The translations under genes were made by a program, and so were the position numbers. Source: Pseudoxanthomonas sp. PXM02 (GTDB lineage: Bacteria > Pseudomonadota > Gammaproteobacteria > Xanthomonadales > Xanthomonadaceae). From it: 64,000 nt of DNA. The notes beneath the pieces were generated by a model. The model made no database searches. It saw only the letters and a list, made by a program, of their open reading frames with translations, and was not told the DNA's origin. The stretch lies in assembly GCF_014851805.1 (NCBI RefSeq), contig NZ_JACVAK010000003.1, positions 147,501-211,500 on the forward strand, given 5' to 3'. This document shows, piece by piece, positions 49,088 to 60,795 of this stretch. How positions within the stretch are numbered: the stretch's first letter is position 1; every line of letters starts with the position of its first letter.

Positions 49088-49276
49088 GGGTCTGCTCCGA
49101 CGTGCGCGCTGCGACCGGTCATCGCGCCGCCACAGGGAAGACGCATGTGCGGGAGCGTCCGGCCACCCCGCCCTCGCACACGATGCACGGCCCACTTGCG
49201 ACCGCTCACCGGCGACAACGCCACGGCATGCGAGTGCCGGACACCGTTCGACGGATAGGCGCTTGATCGTGCGCGG

Positions 49277-50251
49277 CTAGTCCGCCCTCACCCAACGTCC
49301 ACTGCCCTGCGACACCACTTCGAAGCGAGCCCATTGCCTGAACTCGTCCGCGCTGCAGCTACCTGCCTGACCGACCTGTTCGCCTGCAATGACCTGGTAA
49401 TGCAGGCGACCGGCAGCGACATCTGTGGGCAACTCTTCCTGCGTCAGCACGCGCCTCACGCTCCATAGTTTGCCCAGCTTGCCGTTGCTGTACGCGCGGC
49501 CGGCGATGATGTCCTGCGGATGGGTGATGTTCTTCTCGGCGTGCTGCTTGGCGAGTTCCAGCAACTCGGTGAGGTTTTCGGTGGTGATGTCGACGTAGGA
49601 GTTGAGTTGCTCCATCGCGGCGGAGAAATCTTCCTGCGTCAGTTCGAACTGGCGCGCGGCCGGGCGCGTGGCGGGGATGGGCTGGCGGCGCTTGTGTAGG
49701 TGCGCGGGATAGCGGCGCCAAGGGAACAGCGCGTTGAAGGCGATGGCCATCGCCAGGATCGCCAGGACGTTGATCAGGATCGGCATCAGCACGTAGTGGT
49801 AGCCGAGTGCATGAACCTCCGGGCCACCGATCACCGCGGCCAGCGCGGTGGCGCCGCCGGGCGGATGGATGCAGCGCAGGTAGTACATCCCCAGCACTGC
49901 CAGTCCGACCGCAAGGGCGGCGGTCCACGTGTGACCAGGGAAGAGCTTCTGGCAGCTGACGCCGATGACCGCAGACAGCAGGTGGCCGCCCACCACGGCC
50001 CACGGCTGCGAGAGCGCGCCCTGCGGCACCGCGAACAGCAGCACGGCGGAGGCGCCCATGGAAGTAACCATCAGCGCGCCACCAACGGCACCGGCGGCGT
50101 GTTCCGGAAAGGTCCAGCGGGCCAGCCAGTACACCGCCACGATGCCCAGCAGCGCGCCGAGGCCGGAGATCCACTTCTCGCCATGGCGGGTGGTGTTGCG
50201 CTCGATGCCCAGCAGCAGGCGCAATTCGGTGAGGCGTGACGGCGGGCTCAT
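49277..50251 (-). CDS. HPP family membrane protein with a C-terminal cytoplasmic domain
   Basis: Residues 25-180 of this 324-residue protein hold about four membrane segments and the HPP signature RCIHPPGGATALAAV. Some HPP-family proteins have been implicated in nitrite transport; specificity here is unknown. Residues 200-324 form an extra soluble domain (FELTQEDFSAAMEQLNSY, THPQDIIAGRAYSNG) that I do not recognise with certainty. It stands alone, about 190 bases after the cupin gene. Confidence 0.83.
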   Translation of the reverse strand: MSPPSRLTELRLLLGIERNTTRHGEKWISGLGALLGIVAVYWLARWTFPEHAAGAVGGALMVTSMGASAVLLFAVPQGALSQPWAVVGGHLLSAVIGVSCQKLFPGHTWTAALAVGLAVLGMYYLRCIHPPGGATALAAVIGGPEVHALGYHYVLMPILINVLAILAMAIAFNALFPWRRYPAHLHKRRQPIPATRPAARQFELTQEDFSAAMEQLNSYVDITTENLTELLELAKQHAEKNITHPQDIIAGRAYSNGKLGKLWSVRRVLTQEELPTDVAAGRLHYQVIAGEQVGQAGSCSADEFRQWARFEVVSQGSGRWVRAD

Positions 50252-50344
50252 GGGCGAACGAACAATGAGGGGGCGACGCAGTCTATGCGAAGGACGCGCC
50301 CGGCCCGCGCCGTAGGGCGGGCCTGGGCCCGCCGCTTCGGAACA

Positions 50345-50662
50345 TCAAGCGCGTGCGCTGAGCAGGCCGATCCGGCGGAACCACATCTCCAGCGGCACGG
50401 TCACCAGCGGCGGCACGGCGGCGATCAGGGCAAGCAGCGTGGCCCACCACGGCCAGCGCAGGCGCAGGGCCGACAGCACGGTGGCGACGACGTAGAACAG
50501 GAAGGCACCGCCATGCAGCGGCCCGAAGATCTTCACGCCCAGCTCGTTGGCCACCGGCCCGTACTTGAGGAACATGCCGATCAGCAGACCGGCCCAGGTG
50601 AAGCCTTCGATGAAGGCAGCGACAGCGAACAGGCGCCCGGCGGGCGCGAGGGGACGGGTCAT
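50345..50662 (-). CDS. DUF3817 membrane protein
   Basis: This 105-residue protein has three membrane segments and the DUF3817 pattern: FAVAAFIEGFTWAGLLIGMFLKY, LGVKIFGPLHGGAFLFYV, PLEMWFRR. The family has been linked to integral membrane roles without a known reaction. GGAG lies 7 bases before ATG 50662. The low-GC island begins about 60 bases upstream, so its native promoter may have been shifted by the insertion. Confidence 0.85.
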   Translation of the reverse strand: MTRPLAPAGRLFAVAAFIEGFTWAGLLIGMFLKYGPVANELGVKIFGPLHGGAFLFYVVATVLSALRLRWPWWATLLALIAAVPPLVTVPLEMWFRRIGLLSARA

Positions 50663-50719
50663 GCAGGAACTCCAGTAAGGGATTGCCGGATGCGATGGCG
50701 GCTGCGACGCTCGCTGGCA

Positions 50720-53700
50720 CTAGAAATCTTAACTAGAAAATCAAAGAATCGACCAGTGAGTCCTTGATTCGTGGAGGTCCATCTGCAACTTCAACTGGAG
50801 TTCGTATGCCTACGCGTGATCGAAGCCGTACTTTCGACCTCTAAGATCAAATGCCTCTTTGCCACCTTCCATGATCCTTGTAATGTTCTCGCGGATAGCC
50901 AAAGTCTCAATAGCACCATCACAATCGATTGCAACTCGTCCTCCAGTCGGGCCTGTAGATCCACCCGAGCTCAACGACACGACTTTGTCCGCATCGCCGT
51001 TGACCACGATGTTCGGATTATGCGTTGCGAAGATTAGCTGGCGCCTGTTCTTTGATCTGCGGATAAGCTCGACGATCTTCATTACCACCCTATTGTCGAG
51101 GTCATCTTCTGGCTGATCTATGATCAATGGGCCTGCCTCTTGCTTTAGTAGTAGCTCCAGCAGAGCCGACGCCTGCTGTCCAGGGGATGCGTTGCTGAAA
51201 GGAATCTCTCGACCATCGTCTATGTACTTAAGCATGATGGAATCGCGAGGAACCGCAGACAACACCGCCGACACCTTCTCATCGGTCAATGACGAGTAAA
51301 TTTTCGTCGCTTGCTGCTGAGTGATCGGCGAGGAGCCGAACAATGCCTTTTCAATTTCCCTTTTTACGTCGTCGCTCGGCTCTTCATTGGATCCGACCAT
51401 GATTCTCGCTTCGTAGATCTTAAGAATCTGGCTAGAGAAATCGAACCAAGCACCATCCACCTCCGCTTTGGACAAATTTGAGACGAGAGCCTCCACTTTG
51501 TCGGCGGCATCATGAACTCTGCTTCCTTCCAACAGAGCAGAAACAGCATTGATACATTCCGCGGGACAAGGGTCTCTCTTCAACCTAGCTGCTAGGACCT
51601 GACCTGACTGCCCCGCGACTTTCTCGGCTGCCTCCTTAAGAATCAGCCTCCTATCATCAAGCAACTGTTTAAGAGCGTCTCTCTCCACCGCCAACGCATT
51701 CAAGGCGCCGGACGAATCGCTCTCCCTGCTCTGCGCGCTTGCTTCTAGTCGTTGTGCGATGGCAAGCTCCGCCACCAATCGCTCATTGTCAGCAATGAGT
51801 GACTTGTGTGCCGCCTGCTGCTTCACGGCTTCGTCGTAACGCCCCTTAAACTCAGAAGTACGCGCCGCAAAGCGCGAAAGCGCCCTATCTCTCAACTGGT
51901 CAAGCTTGCTTAGCTCCGTCGCCGCAGTCTCTAGCGCCTCAAGAATCTTCGACCTTGACTTTAAAGACTCCTCTTTGAGCAGAAGTATCTCTTCGAAAGC
52001 AATCTGATCCGGCACCGGCGGCAAGTTCAGAATGGACTTCCTGGCATCATGTAATCGAACCCGATCATCTGAAATTACTTGCTCTATCTCACTTAGATAG
52101 GCAGCAGTACGCGCGTATCTTGGCGACTCTTCAATAATCGCAAGTGTCGACTTGGATATGCCGCCTTCGTCTAGCAGCTTCGCTACAGCCGCCAGCCTAT
52201 CCTGTACATCTTGCACACGTAGCTTTGCCTGCCGACTTTCCAGGACAGCCTGCCAATGCGCGGCTGCTTGCTGAACAGCAACGCCCACTGATCGCTTCCC
52301 GTTTCTGATTGCTTGGTCTACTTCTCTCCGGCGCTCGATAGCTTCTGCTGCGGCAATTCCGGTGATCTGATCAATGCTCTTTTCAGCAGTAGTCGTTGAT
52401 AAAGACTTTTGATAGAACGCTCGAGCTCGAAATCGCCTACGCGCCTCCTCCAGCGATACAGAGCTTTTGTCGCCATCCACATCGGTAATCAAGATGGTGT
52501 CCTTCGTCGCCAGATCTCTTCGCCAGGTCTCATAAATCCCCTCGCGATAAAGTCGAGCCTCGACGAAGCCATTCTCTCCAAGAGTCTCTTCTACGAGATG
52601 AAGCTCTCGCACGACCTGCTGGTCCGAAGCGCTAAAGTCCCCAGATCGACGCGCAAGGACAAACCTAAGATGCTCGAGAATCGCACTTTTTCCAGAGCCG
52701 CGACCACCTATAACAGCGGTAAAACCTTCATTGAAGGTAACTTCGACCGGACTCTCCCCAAGGAGGGTGGATTTTATAGTTAAGCCAATCAACCGTTCGG
52801 ATGGTAAGTCAGGCTCTTCATATGCAATGCGAGCCTCGTCTGCCAAAAGCGCCTGTCGCAGCGCCTCCAACGATGGCTCACCCAGCTTGATCCAGCAGGC
52901 GTTCGCCCCAAGTCGCTCCCAGTCTTCGCGACGATTGTCGCCAGTCGAAACAATCGCGCGCCTTCTCGTTCCCCACTCTTTGATCTTCCCGCGAATCTTA
53001 TCGACGGTTTGCGGCGCCAATTCTCCAAACGGCCGCTCAACGTAGATGCCGTCAGCGTCCAACGTTACGAAGCGCGGATGATGTCCCGGCGCATTCAAAC
53101 TCTTGTGCGCGTCCTGATCGCTGAAATGCGGCAAGAGAAGGCAGCTCTCCCTCAAGGAAACATCTACCGCAACCGTCTCAAATAGCTTCTCAACCGTTAA
53201 CCCACACGGAGCAACCACGCAACCTTTTGCCAAGTCCTGATGATCTGGAGAAGTGGCCGGCAGGCTGTGAAGCTTGCTGAGGAGTTTCTTGACTACCTCG
53301 ACATCAGCCAAAGGATCAAATAGGGCGAGCACCTGAGCATTGTCATTGCATGTGATTTCTACACCAGGGAAAACAACGATGCCGGAGCCATCTCTGCTTG
53401 CCGCCTCCCTTACATAGCGAAACAGAGCAATGTCATGATGATCCGTAATAGCTACTGCTCTCAAACGCTTTTCTTTGCATGCAACAATGAATCCGTCGGC
53501 CCATGCCGCTCTCGCGGCCTCCGTCTCGGGCGTGCCGCCTGTCAGTTGATCACTACCAACCCAACCGTGATCCCGCGGCGTATGACACTGCAGATCTGTG
53601 CGATGCCATACGGCACCGGCGTGAGTTCCAAGCTTGCTCGTCATGAATTTCTCCTTGGCAGGCCGACAAGAACTTTCGCTAATCCACTTATTTTTGGCGC

Positions 53701-53815
53701 CACCTAAAATAGCGTTCTCGACGCGTTCCTATCGACTAACGCACACCTTTAGTAGGCCAACACTGCAGGCTCAACCGCCTCAGCGATCATCGTGTAACCA
53801 CTCGTCGGCATCAAT
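50720..53815. other. Low-GC genomic island of about 3.1 kb carrying one large gene
   Basis: Base composition drops from about two-thirds G+C to about one-half near 50,720 and returns at about 53,815, judged by eye. Codon choice changes too, with more A- and T-ending codons. The island lies between the upstream side of a DUF3817 gene and the 3' end of a YcaQ-like gene and interrupts neither. I found no flanking direct repeats, integrase, transposase or tRNA. It is most simply a horizontally acquired cargo gene. Confidence 0.7.
50810..53644 (-). CDS. PHP phosphoesterase domain plus SMC/RecF-like ATPase (TrlF-family-like)
   Basis: This 944-residue protein has an N-terminal PHP domain with DLQCHT (17-22), TDHHD (67-71), GVE (94-96), LPH (171-173) and TGDN (234-237). 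It then has an ABC/SMC-type ATPase split by a long helical region: Walker A GGRGSGKS (313-320), a mostly helical middle (about 430-720), signature NASPGQQ (818-823), Walker B LIIDQPEDD (840-848), and the H-loop ATHN (873-876). All ATPase elements look intact. The first PHP His of the usual HxH is Gln. Proteins of this build occur in defence and repair contexts. A ribosome-binding site AAGGAG precedes ATG 53644. The low G+C marks it as foreign; function is inferred from architecture only. Confidence 0.87.
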   Translation of the reverse strand: MTSKLGTHAGAVWHRTDLQCHTPRDHGWVGSDQLTGGTPETEAARAAWADGFIVACKEKRLRAVAITDHHDIALFRYVREAASRDGSGIVVFPGVEITCNDNAQVLALFDPLADVEVVKKLLSKLHSLPATSPDHQDLAKGCVVAPCGLTVEKLFETVAVDVSLRESCLLLPHFSDQDAHKSLNAPGHHPRFVTLDADGIYVERPFGELAPQTVDKIRGKIKEWGTRRRAIVSTGDNRREDWERLGANACWIKLGEPSLEALRQALLADEARIAYEEPDLPSERLIGLTIKSTLLGESPVEVTFNEGFTAVIGGRGSGKSAILEHLRFVLARRSGDFSASDQQVVRELHLVEETLGENGFVEARLYREGIYETWRRDLATKDTILITDVDGDKSSVSLEEARRRFRARAFYQKSLSTTTAEKSIDQITGIAAAEAIERRREVDQAIRNGKRSVGVAVQQAAAHWQAVLESRQAKLRVQDVQDRLAAVAKLLDEGGISKSTLAIIEESPRYARTAAYLSEIEQVISDDRVRLHDARKSILNLPPVPDQIAFEEILLLKEESLKSRSKILEALETAATELSKLDQLRDRALSRFAARTSEFKGRYDEAVKQQAAHKSLIADNERLVAELAIAQRLEASAQSRESDSSGALNALAVERDALKQLLDDRRLILKEAAEKVAGQSGQVLAARLKRDPCPAECINAVSALLEGSRVHDAADKVEALVSNLSKAEVDGAWFDFSSQILKIYEARIMVGSNEEPSDDVKREIEKALFGSSPITQQQATKIYSSLTDEKVSAVLSAVPRDSIMLKYIDDGREIPFSNASPGQQASALLELLLKQEAGPLIIDQPEDDLDNRVVMKIVELIRRSKNRRQLIFATHNPNIVVNGDADKVVSLSSGGSTGPTGGRVAIDCDGAIETLAIRENITRIMEGGKEAFDLRGRKYGFDHA

Positions 53816-53818
53816 GGA

Positions 53819-54913
53819 TTACCCTTCCAGCCGCAGGAAGACACGAGTTCGGCCCACTTCTTCCTCAAGCCCAGCGCGAAACGCCGCATCACGCGGCCCA
53901 CGCCCCGCCACATACCCGAACGTCGACCTCAACTCCCCATCGACCACGCTGAGATTCCCCCACCCAATAACCCGGTCACCCCACAGCACCGGTAGCGCGT
54001 AATACCCCAGCCTCCGCTTAGGTGCAGGCGTGTACGCCTCGAAGCGATACGTCCACCCCCAGAACATCTCGAACCGACGCCGGTCCCACACCACCGGATC
54101 GAACGGCGTCAGCAGGCGCACCTGGTCGTCCGGCTTCCAGCGTCGGGAGCGCGGATCCTCGTCCGCCGGCCAGTACCAGTCCACGCCATCGACCCGCGCC
54201 GTGCCCAATCGCTGGCGCGCCCGCTTCAGCGCCGCCGCACGCAGGTCGGTCCACTGCGGCACACCGCTGCGCAGGTAACCCAACAGCTGACCCAGGCTCG
54301 CCGCCGGCAACGGTGCGTACTTGCGCACGATGATGTCGAGCAACGCATCCAGCCGCGCTTCCGCATCGGACATCGCGACCGGTGCTGCATCACCGAGGCG
54401 CGGCGCATAGACCCGCGTGCCACCCTCGCGTCGCGCCACCCGCAGCAGCCCGCGGTAATGCATGCCGTCCAGCAGCTGCGTGCTGGCGTTGGACGAGCCG
54501 CCGAACCAGTTGGTCGTCTTGCCATGCCCGAAGTGCGCATCCACCTCGCGCGGATGCGCGCTGCCGCGCTCGCTGACGAAGGCCAGCACCGCCTGCGCCT
54601 GCTTCCAGCGCGCGGGCGTCCACGCCTCGCGTGCGGTTCGCGGATGCATCAGCTGGTGATGCTCGCGGGGCAGGAAGCCGTAGTTGACGAAGAAGTCTTC
54701 TTCCAGCGGCAGGCGGGGATATCGCCGCTCCAGGTCGCCGGCGCGATAGCCGGCGACGCGGTGGCGCAGGGTCAGGTCCTGCGCACGTGCCGGCGCCCGG
54801 ATCGGGTCCGCCTGCACGAAACCCAGCCGCTGGATCGCCCGCGGCAGGGTGGTCGGTTTGAACAGACTGCGGGCGACGGCATAGCGGCGCAGGTGATCCC
54901 CTGTGAGCGCCAT
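53819..54913 (-). CDS. YcaQ-like winged-helix protein (HTH_42 family, DNA glycosylase-like)
   Basis: This 364-residue protein matches the HTH_42 family, which includes the interstrand-crosslink glycosylases YcaQ and AlkX. Visible patterns are RLGFVQADPIRAPARAQDLTLRHR, with the active-site-like Gln-x-Asp (QAD), YGFLPREHHQLMHPRTA, and the C-terminal RRRFEMFWGWTYRFEAYTP-type block. A role in DNA crosslink repair is inferred from the family. It lies 22 bases beyond the aceE start side and is not obviously co-regulated with it. The low-GC island begins just after its stop. Confidence 0.82.
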   Translation of the reverse strand: MALTGDHLRRYAVARSLFKPTTLPRAIQRLGFVQADPIRAPARAQDLTLRHRVAGYRAGDLERRYPRLPLEEDFFVNYGFLPREHHQLMHPRTAREAWTPARWKQAQAVLAFVSERGSAHPREVDAHFGHGKTTNWFGGSSNASTQLLDGMHYRGLLRVARREGGTRVYAPRLGDAAPVAMSDAEARLDALLDIIVRKYAPLPAASLGQLLGYLRSGVPQWTDLRAAALKRARQRLGTARVDGVDWYWPADEDPRSRRWKPDDQVRLLTPFDPVVWDRRRFEMFWGWTYRFEAYTPAPKRRLGYYALPVLWGDRVIGWGNLSVVDGELRSTFGYVAGRGPRDAAFRAGLEEEVGRTRVFLRLEG

Positions 54914-54935
54914 GCCGTACGGCCCGCGACCGCGG

Positions 54936-57629
<2,694 letters not shown>

Positions 57630-57752
57630 TCCCACTCCTGTTTCGCCACGCGTGGGGCGCGGCGTTGCGGTTTCTTGTAGACCTTGAAGTGTAACGCACG
57701 CACCCCGCGCGGGACCTGGCTACGCAGGCGTATGGAAAGGACATTGCGTGCC

Positions 57753-57793
57753 TGTCCCGGGACAACCACAACACCAAAATCAGACCTTTTGGT
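57753..57793. promoter_or_regulatory. Two dyads between aceE and the divergent phosphatase gene
   Basis: A perfect 12-base palindrome, TGTCCCGGGACA (57753-57764), is followed by ACCAAAA (57773-57779) and TTTTGGT (57787-57793), a 7-bp inverted repeat around 7 bases. They are 124 bases upstream of aceE and 70 bases upstream of the phosphatase gene. Either could be bound by a regulator of one or both; no regulator is identified. Confidence 0.45.
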
Positions 57794-57862
57794 TATTGCG
57801 ATGCAGCACGCGAACTGGGCTTATGATCGGCGTCCGGGGGGAACGCGGCGATCAGGGTCGGC

Positions 57863-59893
57863 ATGCGCAAGGCAGTGCCCAGCAGTGTCGTGCCAGAAGG
57901 GCATGCCGCCGGTGCCTCGCACTGGCGCAGCAGCCTGCGCACGCGCATCGCCCTGTGGGCCGGCCTGGTCAACGTGGTGCTGCTGGTGCTGCTGGTGCTG
58001 GCGACGACCTGGTTCGCGCGCCGGCTGATCCTCGACGACGCCCGACGCGACACACACGCCACCACGCAGGAAGCGGCGAAGCGGCTCGATGGCGCGCTGC
58101 ATGTGGTGACCATCACCACGCACGGCATCTCCGACCTGGTCGGCAGCGCCCAGCTCTCGCCCGACGAACTGACCACCACGCTGCGCGCGATGGTGAAGGC
58201 CACGCCGGGCTGCGTCGGTGGCCTGCTGATCCTTGAACCGCGCGAGCGCAGCGATGCCCCGTTCGCGCGCTACGTGGCGGCCGATGGCGGCGACCGCGAC
58301 TTCGTCGCCGATGCGTACCCGTTCCGTGACCAGGGCTGGTACCAGCGCACCGTGGCCTCGCCGGGTGGCTGGTGGTCCGAGCCCTATCTCAGCCAGACCG
58401 CCGGCCGCGTGTGGATGGTCACCTACAACATGCCGCTGCGCGAGCCGGGGCGCGGCGCACGTACGCGCGGCATGGTCAGCCTGGACCTGCCGCTGGCCGG
58501 GCTGACCGATCCGGTCGATTCGCTGGCGCACCTGCCGGGCTGGCGCGTGTCGCTGGTGGCGCCCGGCGGCACGCTGGCGATGAATCCCGAAGTGGGCGTC
58601 GAGCGGCAGGAGACGCTGGACGAGTACATCACCCGTGTCGGCCGCAGCGACCTGCACCAGGCCGCGCAGGCGGTGCGCGTGCGCCAGCCGCTGCAATACG
58701 TGCACGTCGACGCCATCAGCGGCGAGCGCCGCTACACCGTGGTGGAACCGATCGGCGACAGCGGCTGGAGCCTGCTGGTCGCGCAGTCGTACGACCTGAT
58801 CACCGACCGCCTGACGCAGGCGCTGTGGCTGGTGGTCGCGATCGGCACGCTGCTGGCGCTGGTCTGCATGCTGGTGGTCCGCCGGTTGGCGCAGCACATC
58901 AGTCAGCCGGTGGAAGGCCTGTCGTCGGCCGCGGCACGACTGGCGCACGGCGACTACGAGATGCCGGTGCCGCACGTGCACCGGCCGGACGAAGTCGGCC
59001 AGATGGCGCGCACGCTGGAACACGCACGCGGCTCGATCCGGCAACAGCTGCGCGAGATCGAAGACATGACCGCGGCACGGCAGAAGCTGGAGAGCGAGCT
59101 GTCGATCGCGCGCGAGATCCAGCAGGCGATGTTGCCGCCGGGTCGCGTGATCGATCGCGAGCACACGCATCTGGAGGCCTACGCGCGGCTGGAGCCGGCC
59201 AAGGCGGTCGGCGGCGACTTCTACTGCTTCATCCAGACCGATCCGGACTGCCTGTGGTTCGCGATCGGCGACGTCTCCGACAAGGGCGTGCCGGCGGCGT
59301 TGTTCATGGCGCGCACGGTGACGGTGCTCGAGGTCGCGGCCAGCACTCATCCGTCGCCCGAACGTGTGCTGGCCGAAGCCTCGCGCCGGCTGGTGCAGGG
59401 CAACGATGCCTGCATGTTCGCCACCGTGCTGTGCGGCCGCGTGGACGTGCGCAGCGGCGCCTGCGTGCTGGCCAGCGCGGGACACGATGCGCCCCTGTTG
59501 CTGCATGCCGACGGCCGCCATGAACTGCTGCCGGTGCAGCCCGGCCCGCCGCTGGGCTTCGAGGTGGGCGACGCGTTCCCGCTGTGGTCGGGTCAGTTGC
59601 CTGCCGGCGCCACGCTGCTGGCCTGGACCGACGGCATCACCGAGGCCTTCGACGGCCGCAATGTGGCCTTCGGCGCGGAGCGCATTCCGGAAGCCCTGCA
59701 GCCTGGTGCCACCGCACGCGAGCAGTGCGAGGGCCTGATTGCACGGGTTCACGCATTTACCGATCCTGCCCCGCAGTCCGACGACATCACCGTCCTTGCC
59801 ATCCGCCGCCGGCTGGACAGCCCCCCGACGACCCCCGAAGCTCCGCCAACCCAGGAGAACGCACATGCAGATGCGACTGTTCATCCCGCGTGA
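57863..59893 (+). CDS. Membrane PP2C-type serine phosphatase (RsbU/SpoIIE-like) with sensor and HAMP domains
   Basis: This 676-residue protein has membrane segments near 30-52 and 325-345 flanking a periplasmic dCache-like sensor region, a HAMP domain (about 345-400), and a C-terminal SpoIIE/RsbU phosphatase with GGDFYCF, IGDVSDKGVPAALFMA, SAGHDAPLLL and SDDITVLAI. The metal-binding Asp residues of this PP2C fold are present. It would dephosphorylate a STAS antagonist, one of those encoded next. The end overlaps the start of the next gene by 29 bases. The signal sensed is unknown. Confidence 0.9.
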   Translation: MRKAVPSSVVPEGHAAGASHWRSSLRTRIALWAGLVNVVLLVLLVLATTWFARRLILDDARRDTHATTQEAAKRLDGALHVVTITTHGISDLVGSAQLSPDELTTTLRAMVKATPGCVGGLLILEPRERSDAPFARYVAADGGDRDFVADAYPFRDQGWYQRTVASPGGWWSEPYLSQTAGRVWMVTYNMPLREPGRGARTRGMVSLDLPLAGLTDPVDSLAHLPGWRVSLVAPGGTLAMNPEVGVERQETLDEYITRVGRSDLHQAAQAVRVRQPLQYVHVDAISGERRYTVVEPIGDSGWSLLVAQSYDLITDRLTQALWLVVAIGTLLALVCMLVVRRLAQHISQPVEGLSSAAARLAHGDYEMPVPHVHRPDEVGQMARTLEHARGSIRQQLREIEDMTAARQKLESELSIAREIQQAMLPPGRVIDREHTHLEAYARLEPAKAVGGDFYCFIQTDPDCLWFAIGDVSDKGVPAALFMARTVTVLEVAASTHPSPERVLAEASRRLVQGNDACMFATVLCGRVDVRSGACVLASAGHDAPLLLHADGRHELLPVQPGPPLGFEVGDAFPLWSGQLPAGATLLAWTDGITEAFDGRNVAFGAERIPEALQPGATAREQCEGLIARVHAFTDPAPQSDDITVLAIRRRLDSPPTTPEAPPTQENAHADATVHPA

Positions 59894-60302
59894 GCACGCC
59901 CGCGTGGACGACCTCAACGCCTCGCTGGAAGCCGTGCTGGCCAACAACGGCGTCAGCCGCGCGATCCAGGGCGATGTCCGCCTGATCGTCGAGGAGCTGG
60001 CCAGCAACGCCATCGACCATGGTGATGCGTCGCATGTCGACATCGAGGAGCATGAGCTGTGCGTGGACATCGCCATCCGCGACCACCTGCTGACCCTCGA
60101 ATTCCGCGAGAGCGGCGCGCCGTTCAATCCGCTGGAACAGCCGGCGCCAGACCTCGACGCCGACATCCTGGATCGGCCGACCGGCGGCCTGGGCCTGCAT
60201 CTGGTGCGGCAGGTGGCCGAAGTGGCGGCCTATCAGCGAATGGGTAACTACAACGTCCTGCGCCTGTCGCTGCGCATTCCCACCGAGGAGACTCCCGCAT
60301 GA
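59865..60302 (+). CDS. RsbW-like anti-sigma-type ATPase/serine kinase
   Basis: This 145-residue GHKL-fold ATPase matches the RsbW/SpoIIAB group: VRLIVEELASNAIDHG (N box with Glu and Asn), a C-terminal GGLGLHLVRQV (G2-box) and a DLDADILDRP segment. In known systems it binds and inhibits a sigma factor or other target and phosphorylates the STAS antagonist. ATG 59865 has AGGAGAAC upstream and overlaps the phosphatase gene; ATG 59871 is an alternative. Its stop overlaps the next gene by 4 bases (ATGA). Confidence 0.9.
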   Translation: MQMRLFIPREHARVDDLNASLEAVLANNGVSRAIQGDVRLIVEELASNAIDHGDASHVDIEEHELCVDIAIRDHLLTLEFRESGAPFNPLEQPAPDLDADILDRPTGGLGLHLVRQVAEVAAYQRMGNYNVLRLSLRIPTEETPA

Positions 60303-60685
60303 GCCTGGACATCCAACTCCATCCCCCGGGCAAAGGCAGCCAGCGCGCGAACGTGAGCGGTCGGCTGGACACGCACACCTACGAAGACCTGGACGAGGCG
60401 CTCGCGCCACTGCTGACCCGCCAGCTCCACTCGCTGGTCCTGGACCTGTCCGGGCTGGAGTACATCAGCAGCGCCGGCATCCGTTCGATCTTCAAGGCCC
60501 GCAAGGCGCTGGCGCCGCATGGCGGCAAGGTGCTGCTGGTCAACCCGCAGCCGCAGATCCAGAAGGTGCTGGACATGGTCAAGGCGGTGCCGCTGAACGA
60601 GATCTTCTCGTCCACCGCCGAGGCCGATGCCTACCTGGACCTGATGCAACGGAAGATCATCGAAGCCGGCGAGGACGAGGACTGA
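60299..60685 (+). CDS. STAS-domain antagonist (RsbV-like) 1
   Basis: This 128-residue single STAS domain carries the phosphorylatable serine site YISSAGIRSIFKARKALAP. RsbV-type proteins bind the anti-sigma kinase when unphosphorylated and release its target. It overlaps the RsbW-like gene by 4 bases and is the third gene of the operon. A second, closely similar copy follows 110 bases later. Length and motif match; sigma-factor partners are not in the window. Confidence 0.9.
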   Translation: MSLDIQLHPPGKGSQRANVSGRLDTHTYEDLDEALAPLLTRQLHSLVLDLSGLEYISSAGIRSIFKARKALAPHGGKVLLVNPQPQIQKVLDMVKAVPLNEIFSSTAEADAYLDLMQRKIIEAGEDED

Positions 60686-60795
60686 CGCACGACCGGTCGA
60701 TCGCATCCTTGCCTCACATTTGATTTACGATCGAGCGTCGCGTCCCCGCTTCCCGGGCTCCCCCACCCGGCATATCCGCTTCACCGAGATGCCCG

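Noticed and set aside
50668-50802. Inverted AACTCCAGT / ACTGGAGTT flanking the left edge of the low-GC island
   Set aside because: One copy is the ribosome-binding site of the DUF3817 gene and the other lies inside the island's end; a 9-base match over 120 bases is not strong evidence of an attachment site.
57630-57635. GTG at 57635 as the aceE start
   Set aside because: It would leave the AGGAG ribosome-binding site touching the start codon. ATG 57629, two codons later, has proper spacing.
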